NCBI RefSeq assembly: GCF_008119665.1
Contig: NZ_CP043046.1
Coordinates: 1 to 64,000, forward strand
DNA length: 64,000 nucleotides
Direction: 5' to 3'
Source: Pigmentiphaga aceris
Lineage (GTDB): Bacteria > Pseudomonadota > Gammaproteobacteria > Burkholderiales > Burkholderiaceae_B
Both the position numbers and the translations under genes were made by a program. Each line of letters opens with the position of its first letter. Position 1 is the stretch's first letter. The notes beneath the pieces were generated by a model that was not told the origin of the DNA, did no database searches, and saw nothing but the letters and a program-made list of their open reading frames with translations. Shown one piece after another: positions 1 to 12,588 of this stretch.

Positions 1-1518
1 ATGGAAGACTTTTGGCAAGCCTGCGCGCAGACGCTCGAAAGTGAGTTGACGCCGCAACAGTACAGCGCCTGGATTCGTCCGCTGGTTCCGCTCGCCTTTG
101 ACGAAGCCGAATCCGTGTTGCGCGTCGCGGCGCCGAACCGCTTCAAGCTCGACTGGGTCCGCAACAATTTCTCTGGACGTATCGAGTCGATCGCCGCCGA
201 TTTCTACGAGCGGCCGGTCCAGGTACGTTTCGAACTGGCTGCCGTCCGGCAAAGCCCCGGTGGTGTGGGTGCCCCGCCGCCGCGCGCGCCGTCCGCGTCT
301 GCTGGTCAGGCCGCACCGCAGCACTCGCCTGCCCGTGCAACCGGTCCGTTCGACGGCAACTATGCAGGCAGCGGCCAAAGCCGCAATACCCCGGCCTTCA
401 ATCCGGGCATGCAGGAAGTGCTGGCACCGCCGCGCCAGGCCGCTGGCCAGCCGCCTGCCCGCGTGTCCGATCTGAACGAGGCCACCGGCATCTACGAGCG
501 CTCGCGCCTGAATGCCGAACTGACCTTCGACAACTTCGTGACCGGTAAAGCCAATCAGCTGGCGCGTGCTGCCGCGCTGCAGGTCGCTGAAAACCCCGGC
601 ATCTCGTACAACCCGTTCTTCCTGTACGGCGGTGTGGGCTTGGGCAAGACCCACTTGATCCACGCCATCGGCAACGCCATGGTCGCCAGGAAGGAAGGCG
701 CGCGGGTGCGCTACATCCACGCCGAACAATTCGTGTCCGACGTGGTGAAGGCCTACCAGCGCAAGGCATTCGACGAGTTCAAGCGCTACTACCACTCGCT
801 CGATCTGCTGCTGATCGATGATATTCAGTTCTTCTCGGGCAAGAACCGCACGCAGGAAGAGTTCTTCTACGCGTTCGAGGCGCTGGTGGCGCTGCGCAAG
901 CAGATCATCATCACCAGCGATACCTACCCGAAGGAATTGTCGGGCATCGAAGATCGGCTGCTGTCGCGCTTCGACTCCGGCCTGACGGTGGCCATCGAGC
1001 CGCCCGAACTGGAAATGCGCGTGGCCATTCTGATCAAGAAGGCCGAGAGCGAGGGCGTACCCCTGCCCGAAGAAGTCGCGTTCTTCATCGCCAAACATTT
1101 GCGCAGCAACGTGCGTGAACTGGAAGGCGCGCTGCGCAAGGTGCTGGCCTATGCCAAGTTCCACGGCAAGGACATCGCCGTGGACGTGTGCAAGGACGCG
1201 CTGAAAGATTTGCTGTCGGTGTCGAACGGCCAGATCACGGTCGAGAACATCCAGAAGACCGTGGCCGATTTCTACAAGATCAAGGTCGCGGACATGTACT
1301 CGAAACGCCGCCCGGCCAATATTGCATTGCCGCGCCAGATTGCGATGTACCTGGCGAAGGAACTGACGCAGAAAAGCCTGCCGGAAATCGGCGAGCTGTT
1401 CGGCGGTCGGGACCACACCACCGTGCTGCATGCGGTGCGAAAGATTTCGGAAGCGCGTACCAAGCAGGCAGAGTTGAATCACTCTCTGCACGTGCTGGAA
1501 CAGACGCTCAAGGGCTGA
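1..1518 (+). CDS. dnaA: Chromosomal replication initiator DnaA
   Basis: AAA+ ATPase that binds DnaA boxes at oriC, melts the origin and loads DnaB helicase. The 505 residues follow the family order: an N-terminal helicase-interaction domain (about 1-75), a Pro/Ala/Gly-rich linker (about 85-160), an AAA+ core with Walker [10 protein letters not shown] near 210-218 and Walker B LLLIDDIQ near 269-276, and the DNA-binding domain IV with the DHTTV signature near 471-475. The window begins on its ATG, so its promoter and ribosome site are not visible. It heads the usual dnaA-dnaN-gyrB cluster. Confidence 0.98.
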   Translation: MEDFWQACAQTLESELTPQQYSAWIRPLVPLAFDEAESVLRVAAPNRFKLDWVRNNFSGRIESIAADFYERPVQVRFELAAVRQSPGGVGAPPPRAPSASAGQAAPQHSPARATGPFDGNYAGSGQSRNTPAFNPGMQEVLAPPRQAAGQPPARVSDLNEATGIYERSRLNAELTFDNFVTGKANQLARAAALQVAENPGISYNPFFLYGGVGLGKTHLIHAIGNAMVARKEGARVRYIHAEQFVSDVVKAYQRKAFDEFKRYYHSLDLLLIDDIQFFSGKNRTQEEFFYAFEALVALRKQIIITSDTYPKELSGIEDRLLSRFDSGLTVAIEPPELEMRVAILIKKAESEGVPLPEEVAFFIAKHLRSNVRELEGALRKVLAYAKFHGKDIAVDVCKDALKDLLSVSNGQITVENIQKTVADFYKIKVADMYSKRRPANIALPRQIAMYLAKELTQKSLPEIGELFGGRDHTTVLHAVRKISEARTKQAELNHSLHVLEQTLKG

Positions 1519-1594
1519 CGGCTGGCCCTTGTCGCCGATGTTGCGACGGAAGTTTCCGGTTTTCCATTAACACCAACCCAGAGAAGGATTGGAT

Positions 1595-5396
<3,802 letters not shown>

Positions 5397-5425
5397 GTAT
5401 TTCTGAGCTTTCGGAAAAATAAAAT

Positions 5426-5457
5426 ATATGCCAATTAGAGAAGTCTAATTGGCATAT
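5426..5457. terminator. Perfect 14-bp hairpin after gyrB
   Basis: ATATGCCAATTAGA (5426-5439) and TCTAATTGGCATAT (5444-5457) form a perfect 14-bp stem with a GAAG loop. An A-rich run precedes it and TTTATT follows, so it could terminate gyrB transcription and possibly act in both directions. It marks the left edge of the AT-rich region. Confidence 0.6.
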
Positions 5458-5533
5458 TTATTGAGCATGAAGTTATAAAATTATTTATTTTGATCGTTAT
5501 GCGCGGATGCGTTGGTAGAATTATATTGCCAAT

Positions 5534-5562
5534 GTGAAATTTAAAAAGCGGAAACGTTTCAC
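5534..5562. promoter_or_regulatory. Inverted repeat upstream of the GHKL gene
   Basis: GTGAAA (5534-5539) is mirrored by TTTCAC (5557-5562), and the right part contains the 10-bp perfect palindrome GAAACGTTTC (5551-5560). The site lies 40-70 bp before the GGAGG ribosome site of the island's first gene. It is a plausible operator, but no binding protein can be named. Confidence 0.35.
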
Positions 5563-5630
5563 GTTGAACTACCATTAATCCTATAAATAACAGAACGACG
5601 GAGGCTGACATCTCAAGCGCCCACGCTTCA

Positions 5631-7985
5631 TTGGTTCCTACTACTCTCCATTTCGATGTCAGCAGCGGCTTAAAAAGCGTTCTCGGTAGTGAACTCATAA
5701 CCAACGACGAGGTTGCAATCTTTGAGTTGGTCAAGAATTCGTTCGATGCAGGAGCGAGTCGAGTAGACATACACTTTGATGAAATATCAATTGTTGTTGC
5801 CGACAACGGTATCGGTATGTCGCAGGAGGATATAGAAAAAAAGTGGCTGTTTGTCGCCTATTCTTCCAAGCGTCAACGTGCAACAGATTTTCGCGATGAA
5901 ATCGCTGATAGGCGCAGATACGCAGGTAGTAAAGGAATTGGTCGATTTTCCTCTGATCGACTAGGCGAAATTGTTATTTTGCAATCTCGCCAAAAGTCCG
6001 CTGTGAATGGCCCGGTGCATGCACTTCGAGTTGATTGGAGCCGTTTTGACAAGAACCACTTTGATCGATTCGAAACTATTCCGGTAGAGTATGTGGAGAA
6101 GGTGTCGGGTTTCGGCATCCCCGAAAATCTTCCACTTATTTCGCATGGAACAGCGATTACTATAGAAAAATTGCGTCGAAAATGGAATAGAGATGATATT
6201 CTCGGGCTAAAATCTGCACTTTCTAAACTGATTAACCCCTTCGGTGCCGAATCCGATGGATTTAAGATAGTTGTGCATGCTCCCGCAGAAGAAAACGTTG
6301 ATAAGTTAGAAGCGGCTCAGTTTAATAGTAAGCGTCAGGAAGTATCTCCAAATTCGTTAGTAAATGGCCAGGTTGGGAATTTCATTTTTTCTACATTACA
6401 GGAGAAGACGACTTTCATCGAGGCTCACATTGCTGAAGATGGACGAATTGAAAGTTCTTTAACTGATCGTGGTACATTGATCTACAGGGTCCGAGAACCA
6501 AATCCCTATCCCTTGTTAATTAAAGCTGGGTTTTCAGCAAAAGTTTTCTTCCTTAATCAGTCTGCCAAATTGACTTTTGCCAAGCGGATGGGGGTCCCAT
6601 CCGTTCAATTCGGTTCTATATTTCTGTTTAGAAATGGATTTCGAGTCGTTCCAGTGGGTGAGGAGGGCGACGACTGGTTTGGACTCGACCGTAGAAAGCA
6701 ACAAGGTTTCTCGAGATTTCTTGGGACTCGCGACTTAATTGGTCGAGTGGATGTTTCCGGGACCGACGAGAACTTTCAAGAAGCTTCGAGCCGGGATTCT
6801 GGGCTTATAGCAACCCGAGCTGCACTCCAGTTACGCACGTGTGTAAGAGAGCATTGCGTTAAACGATTGGAGCGGTACGTGGTCCCTGTGACATTTGTCG
6901 ATAAGGAAGACAAGAATACAAGTGACGTTTCACGTCTGCTTACCGATCCCGGCCGGGCCCGGGTTACTGCTGCAGTAGCCAAGCTTGTAGACCATCGAGA
7001 AGTAGAGCTTCTTGACTATAGTCGTAGACTCGTTGGTATTCTTGATGAAAGGTCTTCGCAATTTGAAGCTTCCTTGGGCAGCCTCCGCGCAATCGCAGAA
7101 AAGACTCGCGATAAACTCTTGTTTGACAACATCGAGGAAGCTGAGAACCGTTTTGCAGAGCTGCGTAGGGCGGAAGAATTAGCGCGTGTTCAGGCGGATG
7201 AAGAGCGGCGGGCGAAGGAAAAGGCAGAGCAGCGGGCACAAGCTGCCGAAGTTCAGGCAACTCGCACTAGCGTACAGTTGGAAGAAGAGAAAAAGAGAAA
7301 CCTCTTCTTAACTTCGATAGCATCCTTGGACACGCAGACGATTCTCAATCTTCACCACCAAGTGACAATGTATGCGGTGGATATTAATCAGCAGATCGAG
7401 AATTTCTTAGTCCGTATATCAGGGCAAGATTCTGTTCAGCGGTCTGATCTCCTAAGCGCGCTTGAGAGAATATCTTTGCTCAACAAGAAAGTTATGGGGG
7501 TATCAAAGTTTGCGACAAAGGCAAATTTCCGACTTGAATCGGAACACATTAAGGCTGATTTAGGTGAGTATATTGAGCAGTATATTAATGGTGTAGCAAA
7601 GGATTTTTTATTTGGTCCGTTAAGAGTTAATGTAAAAACAGATGGCAAAGGTATAGAGAGGAAATTCAAACCTATCGATATTTCGGTGGTTGTGGATAAC
7701 CTGATTGCCAATGCGAAGAAGGCTAGAGCAAACAGTATAACCTTTGAAATTTTGCATCCGACGCGGGATTCGGTGCATATATCCGTTACGGATAATGGGA
7801 GAGGTTTTGATAGTCTAATTGACGACTTGGAGAGAGTTTTTGAGAAAGGTTTTACTACAACTGATGGTTCCGGTTTAGGGCTTTACCATGTGCGCATGGT
7901 TCTGGGAGAAATGAACGGAACTATACAAGCGACTAAAGGGCTGGACGGAAAGGGTACAAAGTTCCTAATAAGGATTTCCCGATGA
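5631..7985 (+). CDS. Double-GHKL ATPase / histidine-kinase-like protein
   Basis: A 784-residue protein with two ATP-binding GHKL modules. The N-terminal one resembles the Hsp90/MutL/MORC type: N-box ELVKNSFDA (32-40), DNGIGM (58-63), GSKGIGR (99-105). A charged helical, coiled-coil-like stretch (about 480-560) follows. A DHp-like helix contains LHHQV, with His575 or His576 as possible phosphoacceptor. The C-terminal HATPase_c has NLIANA (690-694), DNGRG (721-725) and GSGLGL (746-751). No membrane segment or signal peptide is seen, so it should be cytoplasmic. Start choice: TTG at 5631 is the first standard start, but GGAGG at 5600-5604 is far from it and better spaced for an in-frame ATC at 5610. 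It overlaps the next gene by ATGA. GC content is low and suggests transfer. Bacterial MORC-like GHKL proteins are known near restriction-modification genes; a signalling role here is inference. Confidence 0.75.
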   Translation: MVPTTLHFDVSSGLKSVLGSELITNDEVAIFELVKNSFDAGASRVDIHFDEISIVVADNGIGMSQEDIEKKWLFVAYSSKRQRATDFRDEIADRRRYAGSKGIGRFSSDRLGEIVILQSRQKSAVNGPVHALRVDWSRFDKNHFDRFETIPVEYVEKVSGFGIPENLPLISHGTAITIEKLRRKWNRDDILGLKSALSKLINPFGAESDGFKIVVHAPAEENVDKLEAAQFNSKRQEVSPNSLVNGQVGNFIFSTLQEKTTFIEAHIAEDGRIESSLTDRGTLIYRVREPNPYPLLIKAGFSAKVFFLNQSAKLTFAKRMGVPSVQFGSIFLFRNGFRVVPVGEEGDDWFGLDRRKQQGFSRFLGTRDLIGRVDVSGTDENFQEASSRDSGLIATRAALQLRTCVREHCVKRLERYVVPVTFVDKEDKNTSDVSRLLTDPGRARVTAAVAKLVDHREVELLDYSRRLVGILDERSSQFEASLGSLRAIAEKTRDKLLFDNIEEAENRFAELRRAEELARVQADEERRAKEKAEQRAQAAEVQATRTSVQLEEEKKRNLFLTSIASLDTQTILNLHHQVTMYAVDINQQIENFLVRISGQDSVQRSDLLSALERISLLNKKVMGVSKFATKANFRLESEHIKADLGEYIEQYINGVAKDFLFGPLRVNVKTDGKGIERKFKPIDISVVVDNLIANAKKARANSITFEILHPTRDSVHISVTDNGRGFDSLIDDLERVFEKGFTTTDGSGLGLYHVRMVLGEMNGTIQATKGLDGKGTKFLIRISR

Positions 7986-8902
7986 GACTGGACTTCAACT
8001 TGCTATGGGTCGAAAATCAACAAGACTTAGTGCAATCTCAGCGAGAGAAGCTAGAGCGAGATGTACGTGCGCAAGGCTTCCGGCTTCAAGTCAAGTTTAT
8101 GGAGACAGTTGAAGCGGCAATTGAGTGCTTGGCGGATGACGTCTATAGCGACCATGTCGACCTGATTTTAATGGATTACGACTTGGGCCCTGGGAAAAAA
8201 GGGGATGAAGGGTTGATAGAAGTTCGGGCGCTAATCCCCTACCGAGATGTCGTTTTCTACTCATCGCAGGCCGGAGACCTTAATGCCATGGTGCTCAAAC
8301 ATGGTGTGCAAGGAGTTTTTTGTTCCACGCGAAATGAGCTCCCAGACACAGCTTTCGGTGTTTTTGAATCATTGGTAAAAAAGGTCGTCGATATTGATCA
8401 CTCACGCGGCATAGTAATGGGTACTACGAGTGATATAGATCATTACGTAATGGACGCGCTAGCGGATGCATTTGACGGATGTGCGGAAGAGAAACAACAG
8501 GAAACTCTCGATCAGATAAAAAAAGATGTAGAAAAAATCCGTGGAAAATTTGAAGCGGCAGTAACCGCGATATTAGCGGCGAAACATCCGTCGGAGCTTT
8601 TTGAACAGCATGCCATATATACGAGTATTGATCGTCTACAGCTATTAAGGAAAGTGCTTAGATCAAAAGCGCAGACCGGAGATTGGGACAAAAAATTGTT
8701 AGCTTATATAGAAGGCGCAATCCCAAAGAGAAATATGCTCGCTCATGTCCGCGTTGAGGTAAACGGATTTATCAGAAAGCTGGTAAACCGAAAAGGTGAA
8801 GAACACACCAGCGCGCACATGAAGAGACTTAGACTAGATCTACTGCAACATCACGAAGAGTTCGAGAAGCTTTCTCAACTTCTAAAGACCCGCCGGGAGT
8901 AA
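7982..8902 (+). CDS. Receiver-like protein with C-terminal HEPN-type motif
   Basis: 306 residues, translationally coupled to the kinase-like gene by an ATGA overlap. The N-terminal half (1-135) is receiver-like: hydrophobic strand LLWVEN, then LILMDYDLG with Asp65 at the phosphoacceptor position, and VVFYSS. The second acidic residue of the usual pair is Asn12, and the conserved C-terminal Lys is missing (FCSTRNEL), so phosphorylation chemistry may be altered. The C-terminal half (about 160-306) is helical and contains RNMLAH (Arg250-His255), the R-x4-H arrangement typical of HEPN ribonuclease domains, with a strand and further helices after it. The 3' end overlaps the methyltransferase gene on the other strand by 74 bp. 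Ribonuclease activity is inferred from the motif only. Confidence 0.7.
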   Translation: MRLDFNLLWVENQQDLVQSQREKLERDVRAQGFRLQVKFMETVEAAIECLADDVYSDHVDLILMDYDLGPGKKGDEGLIEVRALIPYRDVVFYSSQAGDLNAMVLKHGVQGVFCSTRNELPDTAFGVFESLVKKVVDIDHSRGIVMGTTSDIDHYVMDALADAFDGCAEEKQQETLDQIKKDVEKIRGKFEAAVTAILAAKHPSELFEQHAIYTSIDRLQLLRKVLRSKAQTGDWDKKLLAYIEGAIPKRNMLAHVRVEVNGFIRKLVNRKGEEHTSAHMKRLRLDLLQHHEEFEKLSQLLKTRRE

Positions 8903-10142
8903 TGGCCGTTCTTAAGTAGGCTATAAGAGCATTTCCAATTGCCTCGGCAACAAGGGGAGGCACAGCATTCGCAACCTGTGTAAATCGAGGTACTTCTCGC
9001 CGTCTACGCTCACCGCCAGTAGTATATTTTCCTTTAAATACAAAATTATCTGGAAAACTTTGAAGACGTGCATTTTCTCTCACTGTTAATGTTCGAGGTT
9101 CTCCATAATGGATAAGATCGTCTGGCATGCTTGTGATGGTAGGTGACGGACTTTCTGGATCTAAAACTCTTATAGCGCATTTCTTAAGCCCAAAGCTTGC
9201 GCGTAGTTCGGGAGAGATTGAAGTATTTAGTCTACCGTCTGCATGACAAACTTCTATAAGTTTCTTAAACCTGGCTTGGATCTCAGGCTTGTGTCGTGCG
9301 AGTCGGGTGTCAGTTATTGCATTCGCAATGCCAGTATTCATCAGTCGTTGGTATGACGTAAGTGGTCCTTCATAAGCAATTTCCTCGAAATTTTCAGAAT
9401 CGCTACTCGGTCGAACGCCGTTTCGCGTAATCTCGAGGTCAGAAATTGCAGTCATCGAAGATACTGGGACTGATAGCCCTTTCGCTGCAAGAAATGAATC
9501 TCGCATTTGCTCAAGAAATTGAAATGGATTTTCACCATAGCCTGCTTCGATATCCCGGCGAACTGCAATAATGAAAAATCTTTTTCTTTTTTGCGGCACG
9601 CCAAATAACGATGTATCAAGAATCTGAGAGCAAACTTCATAATCCGGAGATAGGCTTTGAATGATCTGTTTCGCGTAATTGATTTTTCCGCTTTCTTGGC
9701 TAATTTCGTCAAAATCTATCGCGATACCTTTCACGTTCTCAATAAGAACGACCTTAGGTCTAACGAGCGACACAAACTCTAAGTATGATGTAGTTAAATG
9801 ATTTCTTGGGTCATTTGCAATGCGTCGTCCAGCGGCGGAAAAGCCTTGGCATGGTGGGCCTCCTGCGAGCAAGTCAACTTTGCCTCTAAGAGCAATTAGC
9901 GAATCACGGTGACTGGCAAGCACGTCATCGATCCCGTGGGTGCTTTTGGGCAACCATTTTGGCCATGAAAACTGTCTTTTGCTGCCCGGACTTATTAAAT
10001 TTGCATAGAGGCTGGCAAATGCATTTTCATCTTTTTCAACGGCGAATAAGCCTTTCCATCCGGCCGCCATTAGTCCATAACTAAGCCCCCCGCAGCCTGC
10101 GAAGATATCAATAAATGTAAATTTCTTTTTTATCTTGAACAT
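8829..10142 (-). CDS. DNA (cytosine-5-)-methyltransferase
   Basis: 437-residue C5-cytosine methyltransferase of the Dcm type that transfers a methyl group from SAM to C5 of cytosine in a target sequence. Motif I FIDIFAGCGGLSYGL is at the N-terminus. Motif IV GGPPCQGFS carries the catalytic Cys. Motif VI ENVKG, motif VIII QKRKRFFI and motif X QVANAVPPLVAEAIG follow in order. The target recognition region lies between motifs VIII and IX. The recognition site cannot be read. It is convergent with the receiver-HEPN gene and overlaps it by 74 bp. No adjacent restriction endonuclease of a recognised family is seen. Base composition is AT-rich like the rest of the island. Confidence 0.93.
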   Translation of the reverse strand: MFKIKKKFTFIDIFAGCGGLSYGLMAAGWKGLFAVEKDENAFASLYANLISPGSKRQFSWPKWLPKSTHGIDDVLASHRDSLIALRGKVDLLAGGPPCQGFSAAGRRIANDPRNHLTTSYLEFVSLVRPKVVLIENVKGIAIDFDEISQESGKINYAKQIIQSLSPDYEVCSQILDTSLFGVPQKRKRFFIIAVRRDIEAGYGENPFQFLEQMRDSFLAAKGLSVPVSSMTAISDLEITRNGVRPSSDSENFEEIAYEGPLTSYQRLMNTGIANAITDTRLARHKPEIQARFKKLIEVCHADGRLNTSISPELRASFGLKKCAIRVLDPESPSPTITSMPDDLIHYGEPRTLTVRENARLQSFPDNFVFKGKYTTGGERRRREVPRFTQVANAVPPLVAEAIGNALIAYLRTAITPGGSLEVEKASRTLRDVAVDLV

Positions 10143-10157
10143 CTTTCACCAGCCTAC

Positions 10158-10186
10158 GTCGCACAGGAAAATTTTAGCAGTGCGAC
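10158..10186. promoter_or_regulatory. Inverted repeat over the methyltransferase promoter
   Basis: GTCGCAC (10158-10164) and GTGCGAC (10180-10186) form a perfect 7-bp inverted repeat with a 15-bp AT-rich spacer. On the minus strand the spacer contains TAAAAT, a likely -10 for the methyltransferase gene that starts at 10142. The placement suggests an operator controlling methyltransferase expression. Confidence 0.45.
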
Positions 10187-10373
10187 TAACATGCAAGGTT
10201 ATCGGAAAAATTGACTGCGCGCCACTCTAAACAGAGATTGATCAAAGACTGCTCTATTCAAAAGGGTAAAATGCCACAGACTTATATTTTGGCTAGTTTG
10301 CCAATAGGGTGTTCCAACTGCGTTGACGTTGATCCAATTTAAGCCAGAAGATGTTTGATTAAACTTGCCAATC

Positions 10374-11483
10374 TTAGAAATTCAGCATGCGGGTGACGCC
10401 GACCTTTCCAATGTGATGAGATCCGTGCGCTGCTGCTGCAGTAGCTGTTGGCTTAAATCCAGCTGGATGCGCGAGGTTGTGAACCCAATCTTTACCTATG
10501 TCTGTTAAGGCGTCGTACCACTCGGGAGAAAAATGACAGTTTTCAGACGTTAGCAACAAAAGTGCTGCTATCACACTTGGCACATCGCTTTGCGGCAGGT
10601 TGCTAATCGAGTTAGCTAGCTTTGCCGACACTTGTGCACTGTACTCAAGCCACGCTAGTAAGAAATAGCTTTTGCCGTCTGCTGCAAATGAAACGAGAGC
10701 AGTGCTTTGCGGAAGACGGGGTGTATCGTCCATTTCTTGCAAAGTAATTCCATTTATATCTTCAATAGGAGACCAGGCCGCCGAGCACTGAATAGGGAAT
10801 ATTTGATCGAACTCCACGAGTAAGCCGTGGCAATCGTTCCAACGTTCGTTGGTTAGTGTTTCGTCATAACTTTTCTTGTGTGACCTTATATCACGAAAAC
10901 CAAGCTCATTAATGTAATTAAATTGACCTATAAATTCTCGTAGTTGTTTATTTTGAGATTTTGTAAGCGCAGCTCGTAATTGCGAATTTTGGTCAGAGCG
11001 TTGTTTTGCATAAAGCTCCCACACTATTGACCGATAGCTCAGCAGGAAACACTGCTGTTGACTACCCGAGAAAGCTTCGTCTTCCAGGGCAGCGAACAAC
11101 TGTTTATCGTGAAGAGAGCAAAAGCCTGGAAACGTTGACGCATCTTTCCACCCTGTCAATTTTGGAACTAATCGTCCGCCCATTTCGTCCAGGCGCTTAA
11201 TGCTAAATGCGTTTGAATAGACGTGGCCATTTTTTGCTATCTCTCCGAGACTTCCACTTCTAGATACAGTGTGAGAGGCTATAGGATTACCACTGCATTG
11301 GTGCAGCAGGCCTTCCGGAGCCAAGAATTTTGGTTTTTTAGCTGATTTTTTTATTTGAGCATCTATCTGTCCCGGCTTTAGTGTTGGAGTGGCATTAATA
11401 CCTCCGTGGCATCGCTTGTACTTCTTTTTTGACCCACAGGGACATAACTGGTTTCTACCTATCTTAGTTGTTCGTGCGGTCAT
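10374..11483 (-). CDS. SEC-C motif protein with a second Cys/His site
   Basis: 369-residue protein of unknown function. Near the N-terminus is a SEC-C zinc motif, CPCGSKKKYKRCH, with ligands Cys14, Cys16, Cys25 and His26. Further on, C-x7-H (Cys63, His71, in CSGNPIASH) and C-x2-H-D (Cys122, His125, Asp126, in FCSLHD) could form a second metal site; an HNH-like nuclease fold is possible but not shown. The rest is helical with no recognised domain. I start at ATG 11483 because GGAG lies just upstream and it puts SEC-C at the N-terminus as usual; the frame is open to 11708, with another ATG at 11588. It points the same way as the methyltransferase gene, 231 bp upstream of it, and shares its low GC. 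Confidence 0.7.
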   Translation of the reverse strand: MTARTTKIGRNQLCPCGSKKKYKRCHGGINATPTLKPGQIDAQIKKSAKKPKFLAPEGLLHQCSGNPIASHTVSRSGSLGEIAKNGHVYSNAFSIKRLDEMGGRLVPKLTGWKDASTFPGFCSLHDKQLFAALEDEAFSGSQQQCFLLSYRSIVWELYAKQRSDQNSQLRAALTKSQNKQLREFIGQFNYINELGFRDIRSHKKSYDETLTNERWNDCHGLLVEFDQIFPIQCSAAWSPIEDINGITLQEMDDTPRLPQSTALVSFAADGKSYFLLAWLEYSAQVSAKLANSISNLPQSDVPSVIAALLLLTSENCHFSPEWYDALTDIGKDWVHNLAHPAGFKPTATAAAAHGSHHIGKVGVTRMLNF

Positions 11484-11807
11484 GATCTCCGACTTTATAA
11501 ATTCATTGCAGGTTAATGGTGTGGTGGAAATTATAGCTGAGGCTGTGGCAGCCACTTTATCTGTTGCACTTAATTTTTGCCTCCCCATCTTTGGGATCCA
11601 ATTTATGTAAATAATATTGAGGGCGACAAGGTTTTCTACGGCCGCGAACGCTAGCACGCCGTTGAAATACCTCCATGGAATGTAAGCATCTCCACGGCGG
11701 TTAGGCACGTTGAGGTTTTACGGCCCGTTGGTTTCGAACAGATGGCCAACAGACCCTTTTTCAGCCTCAAGCGCAGCCCGATGACGCTTTATTCGCCCGC
11801 TGCTCCC
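11484..11807. other. Right edge of AT-rich island, no confident gene
   Basis: This 324-bp stretch holds the upstream region of the SEC-C gene, whose frame stays open on the minus strand to 11708. Composition turns from AT-rich to GC-rich at about 11640-11700. From about 11750 the sequence belongs to the end of the IS5-type remnant (note TTTTTCAGCC at 11757). I see no other gene. Confidence 0.4.
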
Positions 11808-12588
11808 TCATTGGACGCACGTCGGGCGTGTTTGCGACAAGGTGCGCAGCCGGGTTAGGTGGTAAGCCGCCATCGTCAGCGTCACAAACTGGTCGACCTT
11901 GGCGAGTTCTTGCCCATCCCCTGGCGCATCGGGCCGATCACCTTGCCCCAGCCGAAGCACTGCTCGATACGCTCTCGCTTGCGCTGGCTGACCTCGTAGC
12001 CAGGATGCCGCGTGGTGCGTCCGTCGATGGCGCTGCCGCCGTTGCGCGCTGTGTTCTGCGCCACGTGCGGGGTGACCTTGATCTGTCGGCACGCCTTGAC
12101 GAAGTCCTTTGTGTCGTAGGCGTTGTCGGCACCCACTGTCACGCGTTTGCCCTGGTCGGCGACATCGGCAGGCATCCGCGACGCCGCCTCGCGTTCGGCC
12201 GTGCCATCAGAGGTGCTGGCTTGCACGTTGACGACCAGCCCGTGACGGTTGTCCGTCATCACATGGCCCAAGTAACTCGGCAGCGCAGGCGCTGCATTTC
12301 TCTTGCGATACAGCCCCGACTGCGAGTCGCTCGTGGACTCGTGAGTATCGTTGCTGCGCGGCTCGCCGCGCCTGTTCTCAGGCGGATGCCCGTCGTCCGA
12401 TCCGTCCTCGCGCCGCATGCTCTTATGGCTGGCCCAGGCCTGGATCAGCGTCCCGTCCACACTGAAGTGTTCGCCCAACAGCAGCCTGCGTTTGTCGGCC
12501 ATCTCCACCGTCGCGTTGAACAGCTCACTGACCGTATCGTGCTCGATGAGTTGGTCGCGGTTCTTGCTGAAGACCGAGTGATTCAACA
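11808..12588 (-). pseudogene. IS5-family transposase remnant, truncated and frameshifted
   Basis: The minus strand encodes the middle and end of an IS5-type DDE transposase: FSKNRDQL, EHFSVDGTLIQAWASHKS, then GADNAYDTKDFV, and the C-terminal KVDQFVTLTMAAYHLTRLRTLS. About the first 100 residues are missing; homology begins abruptly near 12588, a few bases before the ribosome site of the VOC gene. A single-base frameshift near 11915 puts the C-terminus in another frame. It cannot make an active transposase. It sits exactly between the AT-rich island and the GC-rich backbone and may record how the island arrived or how this border was rearranged. Confidence 0.88.

Noticed and set aside
5631..8902. 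Reading the pair as a Detocs-type defence two-component system
   Set aside because: Detocs uses a different sensor kinase layout and a three-gene set. The Hsp90/MORC-like N-terminus and the HEPN motif here do not fit it.
11484..11708. Upstream extension of the SEC-C protein by 75 residues
   Set aside because: The extension has no recognised motif, and the ribosome site before 11483 with SEC-C at the N-terminus is the better start.
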